Source: Bemisia tabaci
Lineage: Eukaryota; Arthropoda; Insecta; Hemiptera; Aleyrodidae
DNA: 64,000 bases
NCBI RefSeq assembly: GCF_918797505.1
Contig: NC_092793.1
Span: 72,039,660 to 72,103,659, forward strand
Direction: 5' to 3'
Of this stretch, positions 37,001 through 50,000 are shown one piece after another. Each line of letters opens with the position of its first letter. Within the stretch, counting starts at the first letter, position 1. The notes under the pieces were generated by a model. The model did not search any database. It saw only the letters and a list, made by a program, of their open reading frames with translations, and was not told the origin of the DNA. The translations under genes and the position numbers were made by a program.

Positions 37001-37346
37001 TCCTGAGCTCTGAGGTGCGGTGCGGCGCGACGTCAAGTGGTCCGTGCGAAAATTCCCCAAAATTTCTCCGCTTTTAGTACCTAATTGCCAACTTCGGCTG
37101 TAGGACTTATCGGTCACGATAAATTCAAATCGTTCGATGTGATATGGAAAGTAGGATGGGGGTCGAATTTCGCCCATGGTGCGACAGTGCCAAACGCTAA
37201 GCGTGTCACAGAGAGATACGTAAAAAGGAAATCTCACTTTAATTTCATTTTCTATAAAATGTCTATGATTTTTCAAGGGCTGCGTTTGCAATCCGCGCAA
37301 TAATTATCCGAGAATCCGATGAGAAACTCTTGAAGACGCAGCGGCC

Positions 37347-37876
37347 CTTCAATGGCTAGGTGTGGATGCAACTATTCGTGTCCTCGGGATGTCCGTGTTG
37401 CATACGCAAAAAATTGCGGGCGCTCTGGTTTTCTTTGGCACAATGTATCGCTGCGGTTGTTAATTCTCAAGGGTTTTCTACGTTGTTGCATTTACAATCA
37501 TGTGTATACGATGAAATCCTCAAAATTCGGATGAGTCGTGTTCGTGTAGTACCACGACAGCGTCGCCAAATGAAGCAAATCACGGAAATTTTATCGGTAG
37601 TAATTCGAGGGATTGATATCTGCGATTCCGTTGCGGAAATATTGTTGTAGGAATCTTTGCACCACTTGGCAATACTGCCGTGATGCAACATGGCTCATTC
37701 GAACTTCGAGGATATCATGTCAGTAAACACGATAGTAAACGCAACGTAGAAAACCCTTGAGATTTAACAACCGCAGCCGTATGTTGTACCTTAGAAAACC
37801 AAAGCGCCCGCAATTTTTTGCGTATGCACCAGGGACACCTCGAGAACACGAATAGTAGCATCCCTAGCCATTGAAG
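37347..37876. mobile_element. Fold-back element B (long hairpin)
   Basis: 530-bp palindromic element. The left end CTTCAATGGCTAGG leads to GATGCAACTATTCGTGT; the right end is ACACGAATAGTAGCATC then CCTAGCCATTGAAG. Arms continue through GCGGGCGCTTTGG-type sequence and GGGTTTTCTACGTTG with its inverse, to a centre near 37610. Same family as 7499-7683. Confidence 0.8.
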
Positions 37877-37908
37877 AGGCTGGAGCGCTCTCAATTTTCT
37901 CCGCTTGC

Positions 37909-38693
37909 CAGGGCCGGATTAGGGGGGTGGACACACGGGCCGCGGCCCATGGCGGTAAATTTTGCAATGTTTTTAAATGTAGGTATAAAAAAAATCGGAT
38001 TCAGAAAAAAAAAATTATCAATGAGAAATGGGGACAAAATCTTCCTGAGAGTATAGTCATTTGTCAATGCTGTCGTTTTTCGGTGATAAAAGAGACAGCA
38101 TCTTTAATTAGTTGAGTTAAGAGAGGAACTAAACACGCAATTTGGCCTGGAGCTCAGCGCAGAGAGGAATGATGACGAGGACTTAAGATGAAAAGGACAA
38201 GCCCTCGGCGCGGCCGGAGGTCGGCATGTGACACATATTAGCGCCTACAAGACTACATGAATACTTCACCCATTGCGCCAAACACAGTGCGGTCAGGAGC
38301 GGTTGGCGTGAAACGCATGGCGCCTACAAGACTGCATGAATACTTCATGCATTGCACCAAACACAGTGCGCTCAGCGGGCGCGCGGCGGCGGAAGTTAAA
38401 ATTATTAAACCACATTTATGTTTGTTCTTTCATACTTTTTTGGTTCATTTCTTTTAAATGGAGGACCTTGTCCACACAGAGATAGGTTTACGGGACTTAA
38501 CTTTCGCGCAAAGTTCCGTGAAATTTTGCTAGAAGTGTCGACAGGGCTTTCGCAAAAAAATGTATCCAACACGAGTAGGTAAACGCGTCTTATGCACCCC
38601 TCCCCCTCCGGCACGTTCACTTGATGGTTTTTATTGATGTTTCAAAACGAATGAGAAGGGGGCGGCAAAATACTGGCGGCCCATGGGCGGCAA
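37909..38693. mobile_element. hAT-like element copy 1 (CAGGGCCGGATT end)
   Basis: Starts CAGGGCCGGATTAGG and ends near GGCCCATGGGCGGCAA, having lost the last ~20 bp seen in copy 2. Contains two copies of a GCGCCTACAAGACT...CATTGC module (38241, 38320). The interior is shared, in opposite orientation, with 55472-56365. The terminal wording resembles hAT elements; no transposase ORF. Confidence 0.65.
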
Positions 38694-39479
38694 CAAAATC
38701 ATTCTTGCGATAACAAAATGTGTCACTCACTGTAGGCGGTTTGTGTATTTAATCAAGTTAAAAGAAAGAAGCAAGCAAATTAACGATAAATACATAAGTA
38801 AACTGGAGACTATTCATGCGGTAATTACGCGTCAACGGCCTCAATCTCCGAAACGTTCGCATCTCTCTGAATTTCGGAATGCTCTTACTTCTTTTTGTAA
38901 ACAAATAAGCTCTTAGTTTTTAAGATTTTTTCATGCTCGGTAACTGTTAATGCTTTTAAAATCTTTTAATTCCTCAAATGAAAAGGAAACCAATTTTGTT
39001 ATGCGCTTGTTAAACCTCATTTACAAACCCACAAAGGGCAAAAATAAAGTAATCTTATCTTATCTTTAATAGACGTAGAAACTTGATGTTAAAACATATC
39101 GTATTATATTTTGCTAATCCCTCAGCTTAAACCATCCAAACACGATTCTGCAATTGCGCAACATCATACAATTTACTTCTGAATCTGCTCATTTAATTTA
39201 CTTTGAATCGTGTAAAAAGCGTATCCTATTAATTATTTAGAATCTATCCATGGGAGAGCGTCGCCAAATAATTCATTTGCGAACCGTTTTCGGCAAAAAC
39301 GAGCGGAATTGTGACCTATCGTGTTAGCAGCGTGACAAGCTTTCTTGGATTGAAAAATTCCTTAAGTTTTTAGATACTTTGAACAAAAAATTCCCGGCTT
39401 TTCCCTGGCTTTTCATAGTCTTCGATACTAATTCTGATAAAATAAGATTTTGAAGACGGACAAATGCGAAGCGCTAAGG

Positions 39480-39830
39480 CCGGACATTTCATCGGTCATG
39501 ATTTGCGATATTGACATTCGCAATGCCGAATGATTGAACTGATTTCGGCAGATGATTTGCGGACACTTGCACCTCATGGCAACGCTGCCATGGTACTAGG
39601 TGCTACACGACTCGTCCGAATTTCGAGGATGTAATAGTAAGGTTGTAAATTCATAGTCAACCCTTGGAACCAACGCAACGGTCACCGCAGTATGTTGCAC
39701 CTAAGAAAACCAAAGCGCCTGCATTTTTTGTGTATGCAATACGCACATCCAGAGAACACGAATAATTGTATCCAGATCCTTGATATCCTGGCGCGCCTTC
39801 AATTTTTCCGCTTGTGATAACAAATCGTGT
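39480..39830. mobile_element. Half copy of fold-back element B
   Basis: Right-half sequence of the 37347-37876 element with about 20-25% change: GAAAACCAAAGCGCC, GAGAACACGAATA and then CTTCAATTTTTCCGCTTG. It continues directly into GATAACAAATCGTGTCACTCA, which in the other copy is separated by the hAT-like insertion. Confidence 0.65.
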
Positions 39831-39839
39831 CACTCATTG

Positions 39840-40660
39840 CATTGCATTCGTATGTTGTTGTTTTTCGAAGATAGGGAGCTTTAAGTACTTTATCAAATCG
39901 AAAATTAAAGAAAAGAGTAACTAAAGTTTAGGAATTTCATGATGGTACATTATTGACCATACTTGAAGATTTTCGGGAAAAACTCGCGAGTATGCTGAGT
40001 CTCATTCAACTCCCATTCAAGCGAACTGTGTTAAAAAAATGATTAAATTAAGAAGGGCACTATTCGAGTCACATTTGATAAATTCTATGGTGTTCAAAAA
40101 ATTTTTTGACTTTTTGCCCCTCCCTCGTGGAATGTTTACTTCCGCCGAATAACTCCCCTCCCCTCCTAATATTTGGCTGCAATGATGCCCTCTCGCCACG
40201 AGAGATCCGCATCATTCATGATTCATCTGATCGAAGAGATAAAATTAGAAGACTGGAGGAGGGTAGCTTGTCCTATTGTTAGAGAGTGTTATGATTCACT
40301 GATATGGTTCGTGACGTCTGGGAACAATTTTCATTGCAACAAATTACGATTTTCAAGAGCAGTCGCTGACGTGGTTCCGTGCCCACCTCCCTTTCTGCAG
40401 ATGTGATGTCATTAGCCGTAGGCGCCAACAGGTGACGTCCTAATGTTGGCAGCATTGTCATGTGGAAGGTCAACCGAGATCGAAACCGAAAATTTTGTTT
40501 ATTTTTTTACTATGCTTGGCAGCGCTGATTTTCGTCTCGTGAGACTGCCTTGCGCAGTGGGAATGCCGCCGACTGACTCACTGACGTAGGTGTCAAATTT
40601 TGCGAAAAATATCCCATTCTCTAATCAGGTGAGACGTTGGATTTATTTGTTTTTGAGTCT
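39840..40660. other. Intergenic or intronic region upstream of the annexin promoter
   Basis: Mixed sequence without a supported gene. ORF-like stretches at 40017-40199 and 40173-40473 lack domains or splice signals. Confidence 0.45.
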
Positions 40661-40899
40661 TTTAAGCAATGCTGTTTTCCGCTGCGCTCTGTGATTGGTT
40701 GATACACCGCGGCGCTACGCCTTGTCGCCGTCCTCGTAACTTGTCGAAAGCTTGCATACCATCATTCGGCAATCGCAACTCTTGTTTCTCAATTCGCTCA
40801 ACATTTCGCTCCGTGCCATCCGCTAGACAACCATATGCGTCGGTTTCACTTTCGTTTTACCGTTACCGCTCAACGCTATCTTTTCTAGTTGGTTGATAA

Positions 40900-41020
40900 G
40901 TTATCCGCTGCACTTTTACGACCGTTCAGTGTTCAGCTAATTTCGTTCGCCAGCAGTGTTCTTCGTCGTTTCAGTCGTAAATAATTCAATTTTTTGAATT
41001 TGAGTGTTTCTTGGTCGAAA
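40900..41020 (+). promoter_or_regulatory. Annexin core promoter and 5'UTR
   Basis: TTCAGT at 40925-40930 matches the arthropod TCAGT initiator, giving a 5'UTR of about 95 nt. The upstream 40.66-40.92 kb is GC-richer and has a GATTGGTTG (CCAAT-type) stretch at about 40690. An in-frame TAA at 40982 precedes the ATG. Confidence 0.4.
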
Positions 41021-44000
41021 ATGAGCTACCCGAACTATCCATACCATCAGGTACTATTTTATAACATATTTTTGTGGATTTATTTTCCACGCCTCGAAAA
41101 ATCTAACATCAAATTGTTTGCGAGACTCAGGAAATATGTGTTATTGATGTAATACATACAGATTGGAATTGGTTTTGGTCATGATGTCCCAACATTTTTT
41201 GCCACATTTGTTGACAAATGCCACTGCTCTAACAAGTTTAAAATTAAAGTTTTCTCTTTTTAACTCTTCATTTATCTCAGGTTATTTGAAAACTCACTAT
41301 TGAATTTCTCACTAACCAGGCACATCCTAATTTTTGCTTAACCTCAATTTCTATTTCTCATTTCTGTCCATTAATTTAGATATTTAACGCAACAAACACC
41401 AAAAACTCATGGTTTCCATGTTGATAGTATTTAATGATCTCCCTAAGATCTTTTTCCTAGATGAAATTGACATCTACCATTACAAATTTCATTATTTTTA
41501 GTATCCCTCCCCCCATTTACCTACAAAATATTTAGTTGACATTTGTCAGGAGGTCATCTTCATTGCATGTATGAACTTAATGTTCAGTAAGTAGTCTCAT
41601 AATTCAGCATTCAACTTTTGAAAAAAATGATAAGAAAGAAAACTTGTAGGTAGTGAACTATCATACATCACTAAATAATCCAGCAGGAAATAATTGACAC
41701 CCAGATTAATTCAGGCACTATTAATTACCACCAAATGCATAATAATGCAGGTATTTATTTGACTCAAATATTCATTGAGTTTTTGCCTGCATTTACAGAC
41801 AAAAATTGTCCCGGCAAAAAGCTTAAACAATTCCATCTTTAAAAGTTTTGGCATCAAAACCTAGTAGTTTCTGCTCTAATTTATGTTTGATTCTCTCCCC
41901 CTTCCCCTCCCATATTAGTGTAGTTAATTTTGAAAATTTAAATGGAATTTCTCAGACAAATTTGAACCTAAGAGTGCACAGAATCCAGCAGGTGCACACC
42001 TAAGTTTCCAAAGTGGGGTTATCATTCCATACACCAGGGTGGGTCACATCAGGGGGATGGGGGGGGGGGGCAATTGCCCCTGTTTCTTCTGAATTTTTAA
42101 AGGTAACCTTACTTTGGGATCAGTTTTAGTCAGTTTTAATCAATTTTTCAAGGCATTCTTTGAACAAGCCTCCCTCCCCCTCCCCCAGCAAATTTTCCTC
42201 CTTCCTTGCCTTCTTAAGATTTGGCTGAAATGATGCCATATTATCAAAGCCTCCTTGCTTTCATATATTCTAAAAAATCTAAGCTAGGTACATCAAAATT
42301 ATTTTTGCCTTCATAATGGTATCTTGCAGGCACATACTGAATACAATGTAGCATAAAAGTAGGCAAAAACTTGGAGAAAAGTCAGATTTAAATCTGTAAG
42401 TATCGCTGAGTTTCCTTTTGACTTTTGAAGGAAATTCGTCCTTAATATTTTACTGTTTACAAAAATTGGGATTTTTTTCTTTTCCTCGCCTTTGGTTAGT
42501 GCAGGAATGTTGAATCTGTCCAAGTAAAGGAGCTCTGTTTATAATTAGACTCATCTTGTATGATCCCTTAGTTCTTCCACTTGACTGAAACAATCTTCTA
42601 TGGCTTCACTACCTCTTGACAATGACTTGTTGGTTTTCTTTTGTATGAATATTCCCAAGGAGCCCAATTTAGAAATCAGAGGTGACAAGCAAAAAAATTG
42701 TCCCAAGGCCACTAATTTTTTTTTAAAATTATTGTATACAAGTTTTTCTGGAGCTATTCTTCAAGCTAATGGTCTTTGAACAATACTTAAAATTATGGCA
42801 ACAATTTTTAACAAGTCTCTGCAGCAAACATACTGAAGTTTGGAATCCAGATGTTTATTTTTGAAATTCCATTGAAACATGAATTTTAAAGTAAATGAAT
42901 ACCTACAGAAAATCAAGTTGCCCTGTAGGTGGCAAAACATTAGTTGGTGCTCATTCCTTCTGAATCCTATGTGTAGCTCAAGTAAATCCGTTGTCTGTTC
43001 TTTCAGGAACTTTTTTTCTAATTATTGGGGAGTGGGATGAAGATAAAGAGTAAAGGGAAAGGAAGGTTAGCAAGTTTATATAGTGGCATTTTTAGTTTCA
43101 TACAGGGACCCACATAAGCCATCTGCCCTCTAGGAAACTTTGAAAGTTACATTATATGAACCTGCTGCATTTGTTTGAAACAAGAGGTAAATTCACTCTC
43201 TGACAAGTAATTGCTTACCAATGACTTGCACTCTAAACGTTAAAATTGTCCAATTAAAGCTAAATGACCGACAAGTCGTTATTTTCTCTGAATGTAGGGA
43301 TCATTGATGCCAATATCAGTTATGAAATGAGTGTGGCTTTTTATTTTGTTTCCTCTCCTAATAAATTTCTATGGAAGAACCTCAAAACTTGTCTAATGGT
43401 AGATTTTCTTGAGGAGGATTTAGGTGACATTCTGAACACACAGTTGATCCTAAGCTAAACATTAAATTTTTGTAATCAAGTTTTTTTGAATCTTTCCACT
43501 CGTTTTTGATTGTTAAAGGGTTCCTCAGGGCAGTCTCAGAATTATATGCCTCCGGAACATGCAACTATTGGTCTAAGTTACCCCATGTATGGGTCAGCTG
43601 CACCCCAAGGATATCCATCTACAAACAATCCTCATCCCTATCCTCCTAATCCGTCTAATCCTGCTCCCTATCCAACCTCAGGAACACACAGTCAACCCCC
43701 ATACCCCACCTCTGCACAGTACCCATCCACCCCCGCTCAATGCCCAGCAAGCTCTTATCCTACCAACCCATCTCCCTACCCCTCCAACCCATCTCCCTAC
43801 CCCTCTAACCCATCTTCCTATCCCTCTAACCCATCTCCCTACCCTTCTAACTCGTCTCCTTACCCTACGAATCAGTTTTCACACCAGTCAAACCCTGCAG
43901 CTTATCCCCCCTCTAATCCAGGGTATCCCTCGCAGAATCAATACGCCCCTTCTGGTCATTCCGCGAGCCAATACTGTCCGGCTACAGTCCCGTACCCCTC

Positions 44001-47000
44001 CAATCACTCGTCACAACCTCCTAATCGCCCCTATCCAACTCAAAGCACTGGTGCAGCTTATCAACCTCATGGTCAATTGATGAAGGTGAGAAGCCCCTCT
44101 CAGAAACATACCTTTTTTGTGAATTAATCTTATCTTAATTTCTTTAGCCATGCCTGACCTCTTTCAATGATAATTAAAAGTCTATCTGCGATAGGAATTT
44201 CATGCAAATGGTCATCTTTTGCATTATCTAGACAATTAATTCTCAATCTATATTGCATTTATGATAACAGAATAGAGGCAGATTACGTTAAATTTTAAAT
44301 GTAACAGCTAGAATCCGAAAGAAATTCCAGTCTAAAGTATGTTTCGGCAAGTTGGTAGGATTACTACTCAGTTTTGTATAGTCTTAAGTAGTACCTCTGT
44401 CTGGAGCATTTGTTTATTTTGAACAGACATAAGATAGATAGCAAAATTTTTGCACTTGTGCTATAGGGACCTAAAGAATGGATCAGGGGGGTAGGACAAA
44501 GTATCTATACACGGAGATGTTGCTCTCCTGAAGCAAAATTTAGAAGGCAAAAAAAATCTTTTTCGAGTATCCAGCTCTAGTGGGATTTTTCTTGTCAACA
44601 AAAGCGGTTGAATTCTTCTCTCTGAAAAGTAAGAATTAAGGCGTGATCAATTTTGGAAAAGGAAAAAACCTTGAGTTTTGTCTCTCCATCAACACAAAAA
44701 TATTACATTCTCATTAATTGAATAAATTGTATGAAAAAATGCCTAGTGTCACAAAAAGAACTGATTGTGGCATCCATTCATGGTTGATTCAACGTAATGA
44801 ATAACAGCATAATTCATAATTTCCTCATTTATGAGTGCTAACACCAAAAATACTACCTTCATCACTGACTGGTTGATAGCTGTTGCTGTAGACAATACTG
44901 GTTTTGATTCTTAGAGTTTCTTCTGTCTTACTAAGAAGAGTTCACATCGTGTGCAACTTTTCTCATGACAAAATGAAACAATAAAAAGGTGTCGACTTCT
45001 TGCTGATTGTTGTGGAAACAACTAAACCTGCGAAAATAATTTCATCTGTGTATCCTAAAAAAACCTAACAAGTTACCTAATTTATAAAACCCCTCGCACC
45101 CTTACACTTATAAAAATTATTCCTTATCGAAACAATATTGGCTAGGAACTTATTCCATTTTCATAACTTGTGCACTCTTCTTCAATGAAGTCATTCACAA
45201 AATTCTTTTATGTTCTTTCTGCTAATATTCGGCAAGATATCACTGAATTAAATACTGCAGATAATCCAGACCTGCTTTTCTAATTTCATATGTTCTTCAT
45301 TTTCATCACAGAACCCACTAATAATTTTTTCTTCATCATAAATTTAATCCTTCATTGAAATTGAGTATCAGATAAAACTGTTGGAGTTGAATTCCTCAGT
45401 TTTAAAGGCTGATCATAAATTATGTCCTGCAAAAATTTATATTTTCGGACGGACCATATTATGGAACAGTGGCTCCACTGTCCCCTTTCAGTTTTATCAT
45501 AGAGAGAGGTCATACTGTGATGGTGCTCAAATCGATTTTTGGAACTCTTTCTTTAATTATCATTTTAAATTGGAATACTTCATGGTTGCATTTATATTTT
45601 AATTTTGATCATCTCTGTTTTTTATCTATTTTTTTAATCTTTAATACGTGGTTGGTTTTCAGTTTGGCTCACATAAATTTAACATTTTTTAATTGGGGAA
45701 CCAACAAACCTAAAATTTTATGTACCTGGAAGAATAGCCTTATTTGATTGACTATTTCTAAGTGTCTCTTCTATCTGCAGTACTGGATTCAGTTGAAGGA
45801 TTTCGTCAGGCCTTGCGAAAGATTTTTATCACTCAAGTAGGCACACCCAATTTTAGGCAATGGAGGATAAAGAGAGCAAAAATATGGTAGAAGCTGAAAT
45901 ATTGATGATAGTGATTGACTGTAAAAACCGTCTGCCCACGATACTCATTGTCATCTCTTCGATGTTTTCAGAGTGGGACACCCACCGTCCGTCCAGCTGT
46001 GCCTTTTGATCCCCGAGCAGATGCTGAAGTTTTAAGAAAAGCAATGAAAGGAATTGGCACTGATGAAAAGGCCATCATCAGAGTTTTAACCAATAGGACC
46101 AATGCACAACGACAAGAAATAGCCGTTCATTTCAAATCATTGTATGGCAAAGTAAGTACGAAGCTCCTGCTTGGTATTTATAATAGGTTTGCTGCTAATA
46201 CTCGCTCATCTCAAGTAAATTTTCTCATCGGAGTTCAAAACCACACCTATGTAGTATCGAAGTAAGAAGGCAAAAAATTACATCAAAATAGCAGCACTGA
46301 AAAGTAAATTGTTTTCAGTCATAAGCTTGTTAATGATCTCCGTCATAAGCATGTTAATGATGACAATAAAAACACTTTGTGATCTCACTTACACTGTACG
46401 TTTGAAATGGGGTTGCATTTCACAGCTTCGTTTTCAGGATTTTTCATCATCTTGGAGGATGATGAATAAGAAATTTGGAAAAATATTCCGTTTTCATATT
46501 GCCTATGTACATGAGAATGCAAAAAGATTTTATTTTTGCAAAAAATAGTACCAATTTAAGTTAGCCACTAATTAATTGATGCAAATAACTAGGAACAAAC
46601 GGTACATATTACATATTGTTTTTCTCAATATCTTGGAAGCATCCGGTAGTAGAAAGATTTGTATTAACTTATAACCTGCAATTTATTTCATCGATACCCT
46701 GCAAGTAACTGTACGAATTTTGCTGCTTAGCTCAAAATGACGGTTGACTTGTGATGTCACACTTCTTTTCACTCCTAGCTCCTAAAAATTATAAATTTTG
46801 AGATTTTAAAATAAGTAAGTTTTTTCAGCAGTTATAAATAATAAGAATTTTGCATTTAAACTATTTGGATTACTTGGATAAATGTTCAATAACGTTTTTA
46901 TTTTTGTGTATCTCTCCTAATTTCTTTCATTCAGAACTAAGAATTTTATCATTGTTTTTAGGATTTGTTAGCTGATCTGAAAAGCGAGACAAGTGGAAAA

Positions 47001-50000
47001 TTTGAGGACATACTGAAAGCTCTCATGACTCCTCTCCCTGAATTTCTGGCAAAAGAACTGCATTATGCCATGGAAGGAATTGGCACAAATGAGGAGACCA
47101 TAATTGAAATAGTTTGCACTGCAAGCAACGCTGAAATCTACGCCATCAAGCAAGCATACGAGAAAAGTAAGTTAGCCAAACTAATATTCATGCTCTATCT
47201 TATTGCGGTATCATTGGCTCAGATCTATAAAGGTCTGTTAAAGCTATTTGACCTCAACTATTATTTTTGTAGGTTGATAAATGGATCATTATGAGGGAAT
47301 GGGGAAATGTCATTTGTGGGAAGGTGGGAATTCCTAAGTATTGGTAATAAAATCGGGGATGGGTGCTTAATCTTTTGGAAAAGACTGTTTTTTGGCAATT
47401 AATCAGCCAAACACTCTGGGATATCTGCTACCCTTATTTTAGCATTATCCCTTTTCCGCTTAAAGGGATGAATATATCAACAATCAGTTCAAAGAAATCT
47501 ACCAGCCTCCTAAATTTAGGTTTTCGTACTAAATTTGTTTAGAATATCTGCATGCTGTATTATACTTTTTGCATTTGTGATAGGTGTGATAGTGCCTAAT
47601 TTTTTTTGATAAAGAGCGATTAAAAGCTTCCATCTGAAACGTTTGGGGGTCAAAATTACTCATTGGAAGAAAATCTAAGTTACCCTCGTTTTTGGAACAA
47701 AATGACCTAAACTCTTGGGTGTATATCTTGAAATACCTCGTCAGGAACTTACTTAAGCACCTTCTTGACAAAATTTACTCTCCTAATTAATGCTCTTGTT
47801 GGAGTCCACACAGAATAAGTTTATGCATTTGTAAAGTGAGATAGGAGATCCGCCATCTTGATTCTTTTATATACGTTCAATGTAAAACTGAAGACAGTTA
47901 ATCTTCGGTCACACCCTGAAAGAGCGTGAACTTATTTGTTTGAGCTGCACTACTTTAAGAAGTATGCGTGTCTGAATATCATGTATCTAATTAATTGTTT
48001 TGTTTGTAATTTCCTCTCAGAATATGGCAAACCTCTGGAAAGTGACCTAAGAGGAGAAACATCAGGATCCTTCCGCAGATTACTCACATCTCTGTGCCAG
48101 GTATAATTTTTTTTTTCCGTCTCTTCTACTTTATGTGGCAAAGCACCCCATGTTGCCCTTTGATAGTTATAAACAGACAACGCAGTCCTACTTATTATGT
48201 TGATCTTTCAATTTATAGGTAGCAAACTCAGCGAGAAATACATAATGCCTTTTAGGAAGTCTCAACTAAATAAAACGTTTCCTTTGATCATCTAATCAAT
48301 TTTAAATTTCTTCCTTATAATTAGCATTTTTAGTTCTGATTACAAGAGAAAATCCCTGCAGATGTATTGATCTCTCATGATAGATTTTTCTTACTACGAA
48401 TTTATTTACGAAAGGGCCCAATTGCCAAAAACCTATGAGCCTTGAAAGTCATCAAGGAAACAAGGCGTATGAGTTTTTGGCGCCTGGGTCCTTTCATGAA
48501 TGAAGGATCCAATTAAGAATTGGTCATATATCTGGGCATATATACTGTTATCTAGTATCCATCATATTGATACTTGATTAAGCATAAAAATTTCCAGAAG
48601 GAAAGAAATTTGCTCTTTGCTACTAGGATTTTTGATATTTTGTAAGCTTTACCCCCACATAACCCAGGAATTGTTTTTTAATTTAAATTTTCATAATGTG
48701 CAGTATGAACTGTCATCTGTTCCATTTTTTTAACTACAAATCATGGAATAATCATTTTTTTTTTTTTCACATTAGGGGAACAGGAATGAAAATATGATGA
48801 TTGACAACCAAGCTGCTTTTCATGATGCGCAAAGTCTGCTACGTGCTGGTATGTATACCATTTATTTTTCGGTTGTAAGGGAAGTTCAAATTTCTACAAA
48901 AAAAGTTTCTTCAGCCACTAAAATTCTGATAGTACCAGCTAAAAATTTTTTTAAATTAACTAACTATGTTTACAAAAATTTCTTTGTCCTCTCTTTTTGA
49001 AATCCCTTCTTATCTCAAATTCTTCGGTCTCTAAAATCCTCCATTTTTTCCTGTCCTCTTTTAAATTATCCACTTTTCTGTGACATTTTGTAATCTCTAA
49101 GCATTTCCTGACCGCCTCTCTCTTATATGAAATCTTTTCTCATGGCCTGTCCATTTTCAAGTTGACCAGTGGGTTGCGCCGGTGAGAAGTTTCTACATGT
49201 ATCGGAGGAATCAGGGAAATGTTAGGGAATTTCATTTTCTAAATTCTTTGGCAACCCTGTAGTCAGGAGTTAAAGGCAATTGGTTAAGATGGAAGAATAG
49301 CTTTTATCAATAGCATCTTGGAACAGACTGTGATTTGTTGTTCAAAGGAAAGAATTGGCCTAACGTAGGAGAGCTTTCACATCTTTATATCCTGTCTATC
49401 GAATTAAAGAGAAGTGCTAACCTGGACACCATTTTCCAAATTAAATGAAAATGAAAATTTGTAATGAAGTATAATGTTTCATCAGGGTGTCTACTGGTCC
49501 CCGAAAGTCCCCAATGTCCCCGATTTTGGAAGGGTGTCCCGATATCCCTGAAACTCCCCAATTTTCTTGTTCAGGTCCCCAAAAAAGGACAAAAATCATC
49601 CCAAACACTGGCATTTTCAAATTTTCCCAGCAGCCGCGGCGGAGCGGTATAACCAGGAATAAAAAAACTGAAGTGGCGCTTGGTTTTTTGTATGTTTTCA
49701 TCGGTTTAACATGACTTATAAAATTATTCGTATAAAATACGGCTTTTAATGCTCTAACTAGCTCCCTTTCTCTTACTATTTCAGGGGAAAAAAGTCACCG
49801 ATTTTCTTGAAAAAACACCCCTAAAAGTCCCCGAATGTCCCCAATTTTAGTTTTTTTAAACTGGTAGACATCCTGTTCTTACATCTCAAACTCCGTCGAT
49901 CATTCAATATACGGTGTTATTTCATTCTATTTTGTCCGTCTAGGTGAATTACAACTGGGCACTGATGAATCAACATTCAACGCTATCCTTTGTTCCCGTA

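Noticed and set aside
43589..44080. Second-frame Thr/Pro/His-rich ORF over annexin exon 2
   Set aside because: It is a frame-shifted reading of the proline-rich annexin repeat and has no start context or family match.
45781..45836. Possible cassette exon between annexin exons 2 and 3
   Set aside because: It has an acceptor and a GTAGGC donor but is 56 nt long, so it would break the frame, and it has no similarity to annexins.
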